A DNA stretch of 64,000 bases from Emticicia aquatica (GTDB lineage: Bacteria; Bacteroidota; Bacteroidia; Cytophagales; Spirosomataceae). Position 1 is the stretch's first letter, and every line of letters begins with the position of its first letter. Of this stretch, positions 54,799-62,930 are shown one piece after another. Position numbers and translations under genes: made by a program. Location of the stretch: contig NZ_CAKLPY010000001.1 in assembly GCF_923079645.1 (NCBI RefSeq), forward strand, positions 1,384,001 to 1,448,000, in the 5' to 3' direction. The notes beneath the pieces were generated by a model. It searched no databases. It saw nothing but the letters and a program-made list of their open reading frames with translations, and had not been told where the DNA came from.

Positions 54799-56400
54799 AT
54801 GGCAGAAGTAATCAGAATGCCCAAAATGAGTGACACCATGACTGAGGGTGTTATTGCGGCATGGAACAAAAAAGTTGGTGATGTTGTAAAATCAGGTGAT
54901 ATTTTAGCAGAAGTTGAAACTGATAAGGCTACAATGGATATGGAGTCTTATTATGACGGTACGCTACTTTATATAGGCGTTGAAAAAGGGCAGTCAGTTC
55001 CTGTAGATGCAATCATGGCAGTAATTGGAAAACCAGGCGAAGATTTTCAAGGTCTGCTTAATGGCGTTTCTGCTGCTACTGTAACAGAAGCTGCTCCAGT
55101 AGTTCAGGAAACACCGCCAGTGGCTACTGCTCCAGCAGTTGACACTTCTAACATTAAAGCAAAAGTTGTTACAATGCCTCTTTTGAGTGATACCATGACT
55201 GAAGGTGTTATTCATACATGGCTAAAGAAAGTTGGTGATAAAATTAAATCTGGTGATATTTTGGCTGAAATCGAAACTGATAAAGCCACTATGGAATTGG
55301 AAGCATACGAAGATGGCACTTTATTATATGTAGGTGTAGAAGCGGGTCAGGCCGCTAAAATAAATGCTGTCATTGCAGTTATTGGTGAGGAAGGTGCTAA
55401 TTATCAAGCTTTGCTTAATGGTTCTGCTGCTCCAACTACAGCTCCTGCTAAAGAAACGGTCGCTGCACAAGCACCAGTAGCAACAGAAGCCCCCAAAGCA
55501 GCACCAGTACAAGTCTCAAGCAGTAATTCAAGAATATTAGCTTCCCCATTAGCTAAGAAAATTGCCGAAGAAAAAGGCGTTCAATTGGCCGACATTAATG
55601 GTAGTGGTGAAGGTGGTAGAATTATCAAATCTGACGTTGACAATTTCAAACCAAAAGCCAAAGAATCAGCATCGAGTACTGCTGCTGCAATTACTACTGC
55701 TGCCGCAGGTGTTGAAAGTTACGAGGAAATAGGCTTAACTCAAATGCGTAAAGCAATTGCAAGAAGCTTAGCTGAGTCACAATCTACTGCTGTTGATTTC
55801 CAATTAACAATGGAAATTTGCATGGATAAAGCTATTCAAGCAAGAGAAGTGATGAATGAAGTCTCACCAGTGAAAATTTCATTCAACGATATGGTTTTGA
55901 AAGCCTGTGGCGTTGCATTAAAGAAACATCCAAACGTAAACTCTTCTTGGAGAGAAGACCATATTAGACGCAATCATCATGTGCATATCGGTATGGCAGT
56001 TGCTATTCCAGAAGGATTAGTAGTTCCAGTTATTCGTTTTGCAGATACGTTGCCTTTATCAGTTTTGGCAGCAACTACTAAAGATTTAGGTGGAAAAGCT
56101 AAAAATGGCAAACTTCAACCAAAAGACTGGGAAGGAAATACTTTCACGGTCAGTAATCTTGGAATGTTTGGTATTGAACAATTTACTTCAATTATTAACA
56201 ATCCGAAAAATGAATCTTGCATTCTTTCTGTTGGCGGAATCAAAGAAATTGTAGCAGTTAAAAACGGTCAATTCTATGCAACTAATGTGATGAAAGTAAC
56301 ACTTACTTGCGACCATCGTGTTGTAGATGGTGCCACAGGTGCTGCTTTCTTGGTAACCCTTAAACAGTTACTTGAAGAACCTTATAAATTATTGGTTTAG
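54799..56400 (+). CDS. pdhC: Dihydrolipoamide acetyltransferase (E2) of the pyruvate dehydrogenase complex, two lipoyl domains
   Basis: E2 core subunit that passes acetyl groups from lipoamide to CoA. Two lipoyl domains are present, with Lys43 and Lys162 in ETDKATMD/ETDKATME, joined by Ala/Pro-rich linkers. Next come a peripheral-subunit-binding domain (SPLAKKIAEEKGVQLADING) and the catalytic domain with His506 in CDHRVVDGATG. At 533 residues it is typical of the two-lipoyl form. E1 and E3 are not adjacent. The leader has a GC-rich hairpin that could regulate it. Confidence 0.95.
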   Translation: MAEVIRMPKMSDTMTEGVIAAWNKKVGDVVKSGDILAEVETDKATMDMESYYDGTLLYIGVEKGQSVPVDAIMAVIGKPGEDFQGLLNGVSAATVTEAAPVVQETPPVATAPAVDTSNIKAKVVTMPLLSDTMTEGVIHTWLKKVGDKIKSGDILAEIETDKATMELEAYEDGTLLYVGVEAGQAAKINAVIAVIGEEGANYQALLNGSAAPTTAPAKETVAAQAPVATEAPKAAPVQVSSSNSRILASPLAKKIAEEKGVQLADINGSGEGGRIIKSDVDNFKPKAKESASSTAAAITTAAAGVESYEEIGLTQMRKAIARSLAESQSTAVDFQLTMEICMDKAIQAREVMNEVSPVKISFNDMVLKACGVALKKHPNVNSSWREDHIRRNHHVHIGMAVAIPEGLVVPVIRFADTLPLSVLAATTKDLGGKAKNGKLQPKDWEGNTFTVSNLGMFGIEQFTSIINNPKNESCILSVGGIKEIVAVKNGQFYATNVMKVTLTCDHRVVDGATGAAFLVTLKQLLEEPYKLLV

Positions 56401-56415
56401 AATTAAAATACATTC

Positions 56416-56967
56416 ATGAAAAATATAAATCCTCCGTATAGTTGGTTAACAATCTCTCTATGGGGGATTTGTTTTATCTCATATTTTGCTGTTTCTGCTC
56501 AGATAAAAGAAACGCCGAAACAACGTTTAACAGCTTTTATAACTTGGTATGGAAAAACTGACCAAGTTCCATTTGAAGGTGATTGTTTTGAAGCAGATGG
56601 GGTTGATATTACAAAAATTGATATGAAATGTATTCAAAAATATATTCAATCAATTGAGAAAACTGGCCTTTTTTCAAGTCTTTATATTAAAGGACTACAG
56701 CAAGAATTTATTGCAAAACAGGCCCAAATTAAGAAAAATGGTTATGCAGAAGGAATTGATTATGATAGATATACACTTTCGCAAGACCCACCAAGTGATA
56801 AAGATTTGCAGTATGCTTTGAATAATAATTCTTTTACGACCATAAGCAACACAAAAGCCAAAGTAACAATTAACGTCAAAAAGCCCTACAAAATTACTTA
56901 TATCTACTCAATGGATTTGGAAAGTAATGTTTGGAAAATAACTAAAATAGAATCGAAGGAAAAATAA
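56416..56967 (+). CDS. Exported protein of unknown function
   Basis: A 183-residue protein with an N-terminal hydrophobic segment (about 10-27), probably a signal peptide ending near VSAQ. The mature part has QRLTAFITWYGKTDQVPF, IQKYIQSIEKTGLFSSLYI, and a late KVTINVKKPYKITYIYSM followed by VWKITKIES; this last pattern resembles NTF2-like or DUF3828 domains. No active site is visible. It begins 16 nt after the E2 stop, and its TAA is immediately followed by the hslV ATG, so it is in the same operon. Confidence 0.6.
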   Translation: MKNINPPYSWLTISLWGICFISYFAVSAQIKETPKQRLTAFITWYGKTDQVPFEGDCFEADGVDITKIDMKCIQKYIQSIEKTGLFSSLYIKGLQQEFIAKQAQIKKNGYAEGIDYDRYTLSQDPPSDKDLQYALNNNSFTTISNTKAKVTINVKKPYKITYIYSMDLESNVWKITKIESKEK

Positions 56968-57504
56968 ATGCAAAAAATACACGCAACCACCGTTCTTGGT
57001 GTGATTCATAATGGTAAAGTTGCTCTTGGTGCTGATGGACAAGCAACAATGGGAAATACAGTTGCTAAAAGCAATGTACGTAAAGTAAGAAAACTATATG
57101 GTGGTAAAATATTAGCAGGATTTGCTGGGTCAACAGCAGATGCATTTACATTGATTGAAAGGTTTGAAGAAAAACTCAATGCCTACGGAGGAAATATGAA
57201 ACGAGCTGCCATTGAGTTAGCAAAAGATTGGCGGACTGACCGTTTTTTACGGAAATTAGAAGCAATGTTGATAGTGGCAAATGAAAGCGAAATGCTTATC
57301 ATTTCAGGCACAGGTGATGTTTTAGAACCCGACAATCAAATTGCTTCTATTGGCTCTGGAAGTATGTATGCTCAATCGGCGGCAATTGCATTAAAAAGAC
57401 ACGCAGATACATTAACAGCCGAGCAAATTGTGCAAGAAGGTTTGAATATTGCAGCCGATATTTGTATTTATACTAATCACAATATTATTATAGAAACGCT
57501 CTAA
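56968..57504 (+). CDS. hslV: ATP-dependent protease peptidase subunit HslV
   Basis: Proteolytic chamber of the HslUV (ClpQY) complex. The catalytic Thr lies in [20 protein letters not shown]; five residues after the Met suggest a short propeptide (MQKIHA) cleaved before Thr, as in ClpQ-type members. Further landmarks are [50 protein letters not shown], and the closing [12 protein letters not shown]. It has no adjacent hslU. A strong palindrome follows. Confidence 0.95.
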   Translation: MQKIHATTVLGVIHNGKVALGADGQATMGNTVAKSNVRKVRKLYGGKILAGFAGSTADAFTLIERFEEKLNAYGGNMKRAAIELAKDWRTDRFLRKLEAMLIVANESEMLIISGTGDVLEPDNQIASIGSGSMYAQSAAIALKRHADTLTAEQIVQEGLNIAADICIYTNHNIIIETL

Positions 57505-57526
57505 TTATAAGATTGTTAATTCTATA

Positions 57527-57560
57527 AAAAAGCCGAATGAAAATTTTCATTCGGCTTTTT
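57527..57560. terminator. Bidirectional terminator after hslV
   Basis: A perfect 17-bp palindrome (57527-57543 with 57544-57560), with a small AATT turn expected and A/T ends. It separates hslV from the convergent cupin gene. Confidence 0.85.
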
Positions 57561-57569
57561 AGTTGTCAT

Positions 57570-57950
57570 TTATGAGTTGACTAAAGTTTCATACTTTTCA
57601 TAAATATAGTCTTCTTTTTCATAAAATCTATCGGAAAGAACCAATAATACGGCATTTTCAGAAAAATCATACATTGAATGCCAATCTTTCGGTTCTAATA
57701 AAAGACATTTTTCAGGTGAATCAAGTTCGAAAGTTTGCTCTTCAACTCCATCGTGAATATAAACTTTACAAGTACCATTCACACAAGTCAATGCATTGTA
57801 AGCAAGTTTATGACGATGCCCCCCTCTAATTTGGTTTTCAGCATTATAAATATAGAAAATCCTTTTTATTCCATTTTCAAGAATTTTTTCAAAAACTGTT
57901 AAACTTCCTTTTTCGGATAAAAATGTTTGTAGTTGTAGTAGTTTGGCCAT
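57570..57950 (-). CDS. FdtA/QdtA-like (WxcM-type) cupin, sugar 3,4-ketoisomerase family
   Basis: A 126-residue single-domain cupin. The signature stretches are NQIRGGHRHKLAYNALTCVNG, CLLLEPKDWHSMYDFSENAV, and the closing LSDRFYEKEDYI. Relatives isomerise dTDP-4-keto-6-deoxyglucose to the 3-keto sugar for surface polysaccharides. The two His in GGHRHK and the late DWH are the active-site region. No rmlAB or aminotransferase is adjacent; the next gene is a membrane glycosyltransferase-like protein. Confidence 0.82.
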   Translation of the reverse strand: MAKLLQLQTFLSEKGSLTVFEKILENGIKRIFYIYNAENQIRGGHRHKLAYNALTCVNGTCKVYIHDGVEEQTFELDSPEKCLLLEPKDWHSMYDFSENAVLLVLSDRFYEKEDYIYEKYETLVNS

Positions 57951-57998
57951 ATTATATTGGGTAAGGTATTTTATTGGGCTATTTTATAAAACTAATAA

Positions 57999-59864
57999 TC
58001 AGCAACCGCATGGATAATGTATGAGTTTTGCTTTTGAGGCATTCATAAGCTTCTCCCAACCTTTCGGGCGAGGAATAAAAACTACTTTCCCTGCACCAGG
58101 ATATACTGTTGAATGGGTTGGTTTACCGATATTTTCAATAATTTGTTGATACATTTCTTTTGGTATTAAATCAACACAAACGTTTATACCAACAAAATCA
58201 TTGTATTGAAAATACTTAACAAAATGCTCAAGTTGTTGACTATCAAATGTATTTATGATTTTTGAAGCAAATTGCCAACTATTTGTATCAGGCTTCATCC
58301 AATTACCAATACCTCCGTTTACAAATCCTTTGATTGCCGACTCATGTACATGGCTATAATAACCGCCAATAACTTTCTTTTCATGAAATCTTCTGAGTGC
58401 GTAAACATTACAAGTTTTTGTAAAAATTGGACATAAATTCTCTTTTAAACCAGTGCCATCGCCGCCAACGATACAAAAAGGAAAATCCATTATTGCTTCT
58501 CCTTTTTGCTCTTTTATATGATGCATATATGCAAAAAAATCTTTATCAAACTCAAAAGGTTTTTGGCTAAATCTAAATTTATAAACTACTGACACTTCTA
58601 ACACTAAAATAGTTGTAATAAGGAAGAAAAAAAGTTTTTTAAACGGTATTGTTTTAAAGTTAATTGGCAGAAAAAAGCAACTAAAAATAACTGGTAAAAT
58701 TGAGGTAAACCTCGAAGGAACCCGATTATATGCCCCCCACGGAAATATTTTTAATGTTGGAATTTTATTGGGATGGTAAAAAGTTGAAATGATTAAAAGT
58801 ATAATCAACGGCAGAAAAACCAACCAATATTTTTTACGATTTCTGAAAAATCCAACTATTCCCAAGAATAAACAAAACCATCCTGGACTTCCAGAACCTA
58901 ATCCTTCGGGCATATCTTTCAGAAATTCAATCAGAGGATTAGGCAATGCACTAAAATACGGAAAATATGGCAAAAGCATTCGTAATGGATGACTCCAAAA
59001 ATGGGGAGCATTGGCTTCGTCAAGATGAAAAGTTTTTGCCTCAAAATAAATTTGAAGTACTAAAGGCAAGTAAAAAAACAATAAAATAATAAATGGAATA
59101 GCAAGAATAAAGAACAACAATGGTGCCTGCTTAAGCTCCTTTATCCAAGCGAATAGGTAGTTTTTCAGCTGAAAATCACTCTTAATATACCGTTTTATGA
59201 AAACAATTAATACAAAAACAAAACTTATTACAAAGCTATTAAGTGCAAATCCACAAATATAACCAAGATTCATTCCGAGTGTTGTAATCAATAAAAAAGC
59301 TTTTAGAAAAACCCATTTTAGAGAAATACTTTCATTGAAAATTATACGCTTTACAAGAATAAAATCAGTAAATAGGCTCAAAATAGCCCAATGAATCGTA
59401 CTATGATTGAAATGATGCGGATACTTATTTAAAGCATAAAAGTTTAAAAATGTAACAACAAAACCCACAAAAAAGGCTTTATATTCACCAAATTCTTTCT
59501 TCAAAAGTATAAATGTGCCTAAAAAAGAGACAATTAAACTAAGAATATAGTATAAGTTTAACCATGGCCCATGTCCAAAAAATTTATAAAAAAAAGCAAA
59601 CCAATAATTGCTTTCTAATGACCAATCAGAAAAAACTTGTGTTGTTCCAAATGGATAGAATGTTTGATTATGATTGAAGATTAGTTGTGGAAATGGCTTA
59701 AAACTAATATTTTCTGACAAATAATAGCCAACATATTCCCATTCATCTACATCTCCTCCACCAGACAATGGCATCGTGAAGTTCCGAATAAAAAAAACTC
59801 CATAAAGAATTGGGAGTAAAATGCAAAGAGCGACAAATATATAATTTACTTTTTTTGAATTCAT
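57999..59864 (-). CDS. Multi-span membrane protein, glycosyltransferase-like, with soluble C-terminal domain
   Basis: A 621-residue protein with about eleven membrane helices (residues 8-425) and a soluble C-terminal part of about 190 residues ending HYPCGC. The first loop has acidic GGGDVDEWEYVGYYLSENI, similar in place to the catalytic loop of GT-C enzymes. The C-terminal region has DFPFCIVGGDGTGLKENLCP. It lies between the cupin and nagB-like genes, with 48 and 19 nt spacing, and all point the same way. The function as a GT-C enzyme is suspected, not shown. Confidence 0.62.
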   Translation of the reverse strand: MNSKKVNYIFVALCILLPILYGVFFIRNFTMPLSGGGDVDEWEYVGYYLSENISFKPFPQLIFNHNQTFYPFGTTQVFSDWSLESNYWFAFFYKFFGHGPWLNLYYILSLIVSFLGTFILLKKEFGEYKAFFVGFVVTFLNFYALNKYPHHFNHSTIHWAILSLFTDFILVKRIIFNESISLKWVFLKAFLLITTLGMNLGYICGFALNSFVISFVFVLIVFIKRYIKSDFQLKNYLFAWIKELKQAPLLFFILAIPFIILLFFYLPLVLQIYFEAKTFHLDEANAPHFWSHPLRMLLPYFPYFSALPNPLIEFLKDMPEGLGSGSPGWFCLFLGIVGFFRNRKKYWLVFLPLIILLIISTFYHPNKIPTLKIFPWGAYNRVPSRFTSILPVIFSCFFLPINFKTIPFKKLFFFLITTILVLEVSVVYKFRFSQKPFEFDKDFFAYMHHIKEQKGEAIMDFPFCIVGGDGTGLKENLCPIFTKTCNVYALRRFHEKKVIGGYYSHVHESAIKGFVNGGIGNWMKPDTNSWQFASKIINTFDSQQLEHFVKYFQYNDFVGINVCVDLIPKEMYQQIIENIGKPTHSTVYPGAGKVVFIPRPKGWEKLMNASKAKLIHYPCGC

Positions 59865-59883
59865 GGACTAGACATTGCTGTTT

Positions 59884-60600
59884 TTAGAGTAAACTTGCTG
59901 CAGGTTCGTCAATCCAAACAAATGCATTTTTATGTAATTTAAAAATCGTTGCTGGCAAATCTACATTTGGTTCTGTTTGGTTCATTTGTTTCAAAACTTC
60001 AGCTTTTCTTTCACCAGTTGCAATCAAAATAGCTATTTTTGCTTCCAATAAATGTTTCAAACCAATCGTAATACCATGTGTAAGTGTAGTATTTTCGGTG
60101 AAATATTTTTGTCCTACTGTAACCGTAATTTCGGCAAGTTCAGAGACGTGACAATAATTATCAAAACTTGTTCCAGGTTCATTTAAGCCAATGTGACCAT
60201 TTACTCCAACACCAACAATTATTAAATCGGCTCCACCTTTTTCAAATAATAGGTCATCTACTCTTTTACATTCAGCTTGTAAATTATCCGTAATAGAATC
60301 AAAAAAAGTATATTGATTGGGATTAATTTTTAATGGTTTTAATAAATTTTCTTCCACAATAAACCTACAACTGCCCACACTTGTAGCTGGAATTCCAACC
60401 CATTCATCAAGACCAACAATCGTAACTTGTTCAAAATCAGCAGGATTGGCCAGTTCAACTATTTTTTTGTAGGTCAAAACTGGCGTATCACCTGAGGTCA
60501 GTATAAGTGTAGCATCTGGCTTGCTTTTTACTAAATTAATGATAAAATTAGCCGTATGAATCGCTAATTGCTCAGAATTCTGAAAAGTTTCTATTTGCAT
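59884..60600 (-). CDS. nagB: Glucosamine-6-phosphate deaminase-like protein (NagB family)
   Basis: A 238-residue cytoplasmic isomerase-like enzyme. Landmarks are LILTSGDTPVLTYKKIVELA, VTIVGLDEWVGIP with the acidic residues of the family active site, VGVGVNGHIGLNEPGTSF, and the late TLTHGITIGLKHLLEAK. This suits amino-sugar phosphate deamination more than 6-phosphogluconolactonase, but the two share a fold. It is the first gene of the three-gene minus-strand group with the GT-like and cupin genes. Confidence 0.82.
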   Translation of the reverse strand: MQIETFQNSEQLAIHTANFIINLVKSKPDATLILTSGDTPVLTYKKIVELANPADFEQVTIVGLDEWVGIPATSVGSCRFIVEENLLKPLKINPNQYTFFDSITDNLQAECKRVDDLLFEKGGADLIIVGVGVNGHIGLNEPGTSFDNYCHVSELAEITVTVGQKYFTENTTLTHGITIGLKHLLEAKIAILIATGERKAEVLKQMNQTEPNVDLPATIFKLHKNAFVWIDEPAASLL

Positions 60601-60722
60601 AAAATGTTAGTTATAAATTGCTAAATGACAAATTAGGATGATTTGGATTTGTAAATTTCAAAAATAAATAATAAAATTAGCAACTTTTATTCATGTACAA
60701 TTCATTAAAAGTTTACAATGCT

Positions 60723-60866
60723 ATGAAAAAATTCACTTTTATTCTAATTTTTCTTGCTTTTGGAGTATTCTCCTGTCAAGATGAAGCAAATGTAAAACCT
60801 AAAACAAATGCTTCAGGTAAACAAGGTGATACAGTAAATCATATCAATGATGGTCCAGGTAGTTGA
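60723..60866 (+). CDS. Tiny lipoprotein (47 residues)
   Basis: An ATG frame of 47 residues beginning MKKFTFILIFLAFGVFSCQD, an ordinary signal with lipobox Cys18. The mature peptide is just 30 residues, polar, and ends NHINDGPGS. It is followed 18 nt later by a strong terminator, so it is transcribed as its own unit. The function is unknown. Confidence 0.68.
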   Translation: MKKFTFILIFLAFGVFSCQDEANVKPKTNASGKQGDTVNHINDGPGS

Positions 60867-60884
60867 ACTAAAAATGTAAATGCG

Positions 60885-60915
60885 AAACCCTTGTCAATAT
60901 TATTGACAAGGGTTT
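60885..60915 (+). terminator. Intrinsic terminator after the tiny lipoprotein gene
   Basis: Perfect 15-bp stem (60885-60899 with 60901-60915) around a single T, followed by TTTTGTGTTTT on the plus strand. Confidence 0.85.
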
Positions 60916-61052
60916 TGTGTTTTATTGAAATTCACACATCAAAGTCATTTCTTTTATAATATCGCTACTATATTCCATGAGTTAAACAACTGATTATCAA
61001 TTATTTGAATTAAAAAATACAATAAAACCTTGTTTATTAATTTATTATAGTC

Positions 61053-62930
61053 ATGAAAAAAATAATCTGTTTAATTCTATGCCTACTGACTATTGATATT
61101 TTTGGCGAAGTCCCCAAAAGCCTTGATTCGCTTGAGAAATACATAAAAACTATGCCCAAAGATAGTAATATGATTTTGGCATGGAAAAATACAGCATTTT
61201 TATATATCAATAATGCTCAATATCAACGGGCTGATTCGTTGGCTAATTTAGTAGAAAATTTAGCTCAAAAAATTAATTATCCCAAAGGAATATATTATTC
61301 TTTAATTATTAGAGGTAGTATAGCCACTATAAATTCTGAGATAGAAAAATCTCTGAATTTATATTTAAAAAGCAATGAAATTGCCGAAAAAAGTCTTTCA
61401 AAAGATTTTATAGTGACATCTCTTTCAGACATTGCTCTCGCCTATCGGAATTTAGGAAATAAAGATAAAACCATGCAATATGCTCTAAAAGCCATTGAAA
61501 TTCAAGAAAAGGCCAATTTGAAAAAATTAAACGAAAGCCCTTATGGCCTAGTTGCTTCTGTATTAAAAGGCTATAAAAAACTGCCAGAAGCAATAAAATA
61601 TGCCACAAAAGCCTTAGAAATTAGTACTAAAAACAAGAATTTGAAAGGTATGGGCATTCAAGAAAATCGTTTAGGAAATATTTATGACGACATGGACAGC
61701 CTTCATAAAGCCCTTTCTCATTATTTGAAAGGTTTAGATTACGCAAGGAAAGCAAACTATTTACTTCTTCAAACTGATTTATTGGTAAATGTCGGGCGTA
61801 CTTATTCAAATCTTGGAAATCCCAAAAAAGGTGAGCCTTATTTATTAGAAAATGAACAATTATGTATTAAGTTAAAATCTCCAGTTGGGTTACAAACTGC
61901 TTATGGAGTTTTAGGTGAGTATTATTGGGAACTAAAGGATTTATCGAATGCAAAAAAATATCTAAACGAAGCTTACAAATTGAATTCAGAAGTTGATAAT
62001 ATATCTGAAAAAATTTATTCAACCGAAATATTAGCTAATTATTATGCCGATATAAATGACTATAAAAATGCTTTTAAGTTAATACAGGAATCGAATGTAC
62101 TAAAAGATTCAAGTGCAAAAATAGAATCTGAAGAACTTTCAAGGGATTTACTTACAAAGTATGAAACTGAAAAGAAAGAAACGCAAATAAAGTTGTTGAA
62201 TGAAGAAACTAAAAATGCAAATTTTCAAAAAAACGCTTACTTAATTGGTGGACTTTTCACTATAATATTGGCTGGATTTATAGTTTTTTCACTACAAAAT
62301 AGAAATAAGTTAAAGTATTTCGAAGCACAACAAAATTTAAGAAACCGAATAGCTGCCGACCTCCACGATGAAATCGGTAGTACTTTGAGCAGTATTTCAA
62401 TTTTGTCAGAAATTGTGGCATTTCAACAAAAAAAGAAAGAATATAAACCTGAAATTATGCTGCAAGTAAGTAATGACGCCCGTGATGTAATTGATAAAAT
62501 GGACGATATTATTTGGACAATAAATCCTGAGAATGATGACTTTTATAACCTTGAAACTCGAATAAAGTCTTTTTCCATTCCTTTGTTTGAATCGAAGGAC
62601 ATTGATTTTAAATTTGATTTTTCTCCAGAATTGGAAACAATTAAAATTGACATGGGTAAACGTCGGGATATTTATTTGATTTTGAAAGAAGCTATCAATA
62701 ATTTGGTTAAGTATAGTCAATGCAAAAATGCAACGATTAAGGGTTCATTTGTAGATAACAAGCTGATAATAAGCACAATAGATGATGGAATTGGTTTTGA
62801 AACAAATATTGAATCATTAAGAAACGGACAAAAAAACATGAGCGTTAGAGCTAGTAAAATTGGGGCTGACTTTAAAATTGAAAGTAAGATTGGTCATGGA
62901 ACAACTGTAAATTTGGAAATTATTTTATGA
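61053..62930 (+). CDS. TPR-containing sensor histidine kinase
   Basis: A 625-residue kinase with signal (about 1-18), about seven periplasmic TPR repeats (residues 40-360), a coiled stretch, one membrane helix (about 395-415), and a cytoplasmic HisKA_3/HATPase core. The phospho-acceptor is His438 in AADLHDEIGSTLSSI. The ATPase motifs are DDIIWTINPEND, the N-box LKEAINNLVKYSQC, and DDGIGFE. This type usually pairs with a NarL/LuxR or LytTR regulator. None lies inside the window. Its stop overlaps the start of the next gene (ATGA). Confidence 0.9.
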   Translation: MKKIICLILCLLTIDIFGEVPKSLDSLEKYIKTMPKDSNMILAWKNTAFLYINNAQYQRADSLANLVENLAQKINYPKGIYYSLIIRGSIATINSEIEKSLNLYLKSNEIAEKSLSKDFIVTSLSDIALAYRNLGNKDKTMQYALKAIEIQEKANLKKLNESPYGLVASVLKGYKKLPEAIKYATKALEISTKNKNLKGMGIQENRLGNIYDDMDSLHKALSHYLKGLDYARKANYLLLQTDLLVNVGRTYSNLGNPKKGEPYLLENEQLCIKLKSPVGLQTAYGVLGEYYWELKDLSNAKKYLNEAYKLNSEVDNISEKIYSTEILANYYADINDYKNAFKLIQESNVLKDSSAKIESEELSRDLLTKYETEKKETQIKLLNEETKNANFQKNAYLIGGLFTIILAGFIVFSLQNRNKLKYFEAQQNLRNRIAADLHDEIGSTLSSISILSEIVAFQQKKKEYKPEIMLQVSNDARDVIDKMDDIIWTINPENDDFYNLETRIKSFSIPLFESKDIDFKFDFSPELETIKIDMGKRRDIYLILKEAINNLVKYSQCKNATIKGSFVDNKLIISTIDDGIGFETNIESLRNGQKNMSVRASKIGADFKIESKIGHGTTVNLEIIL

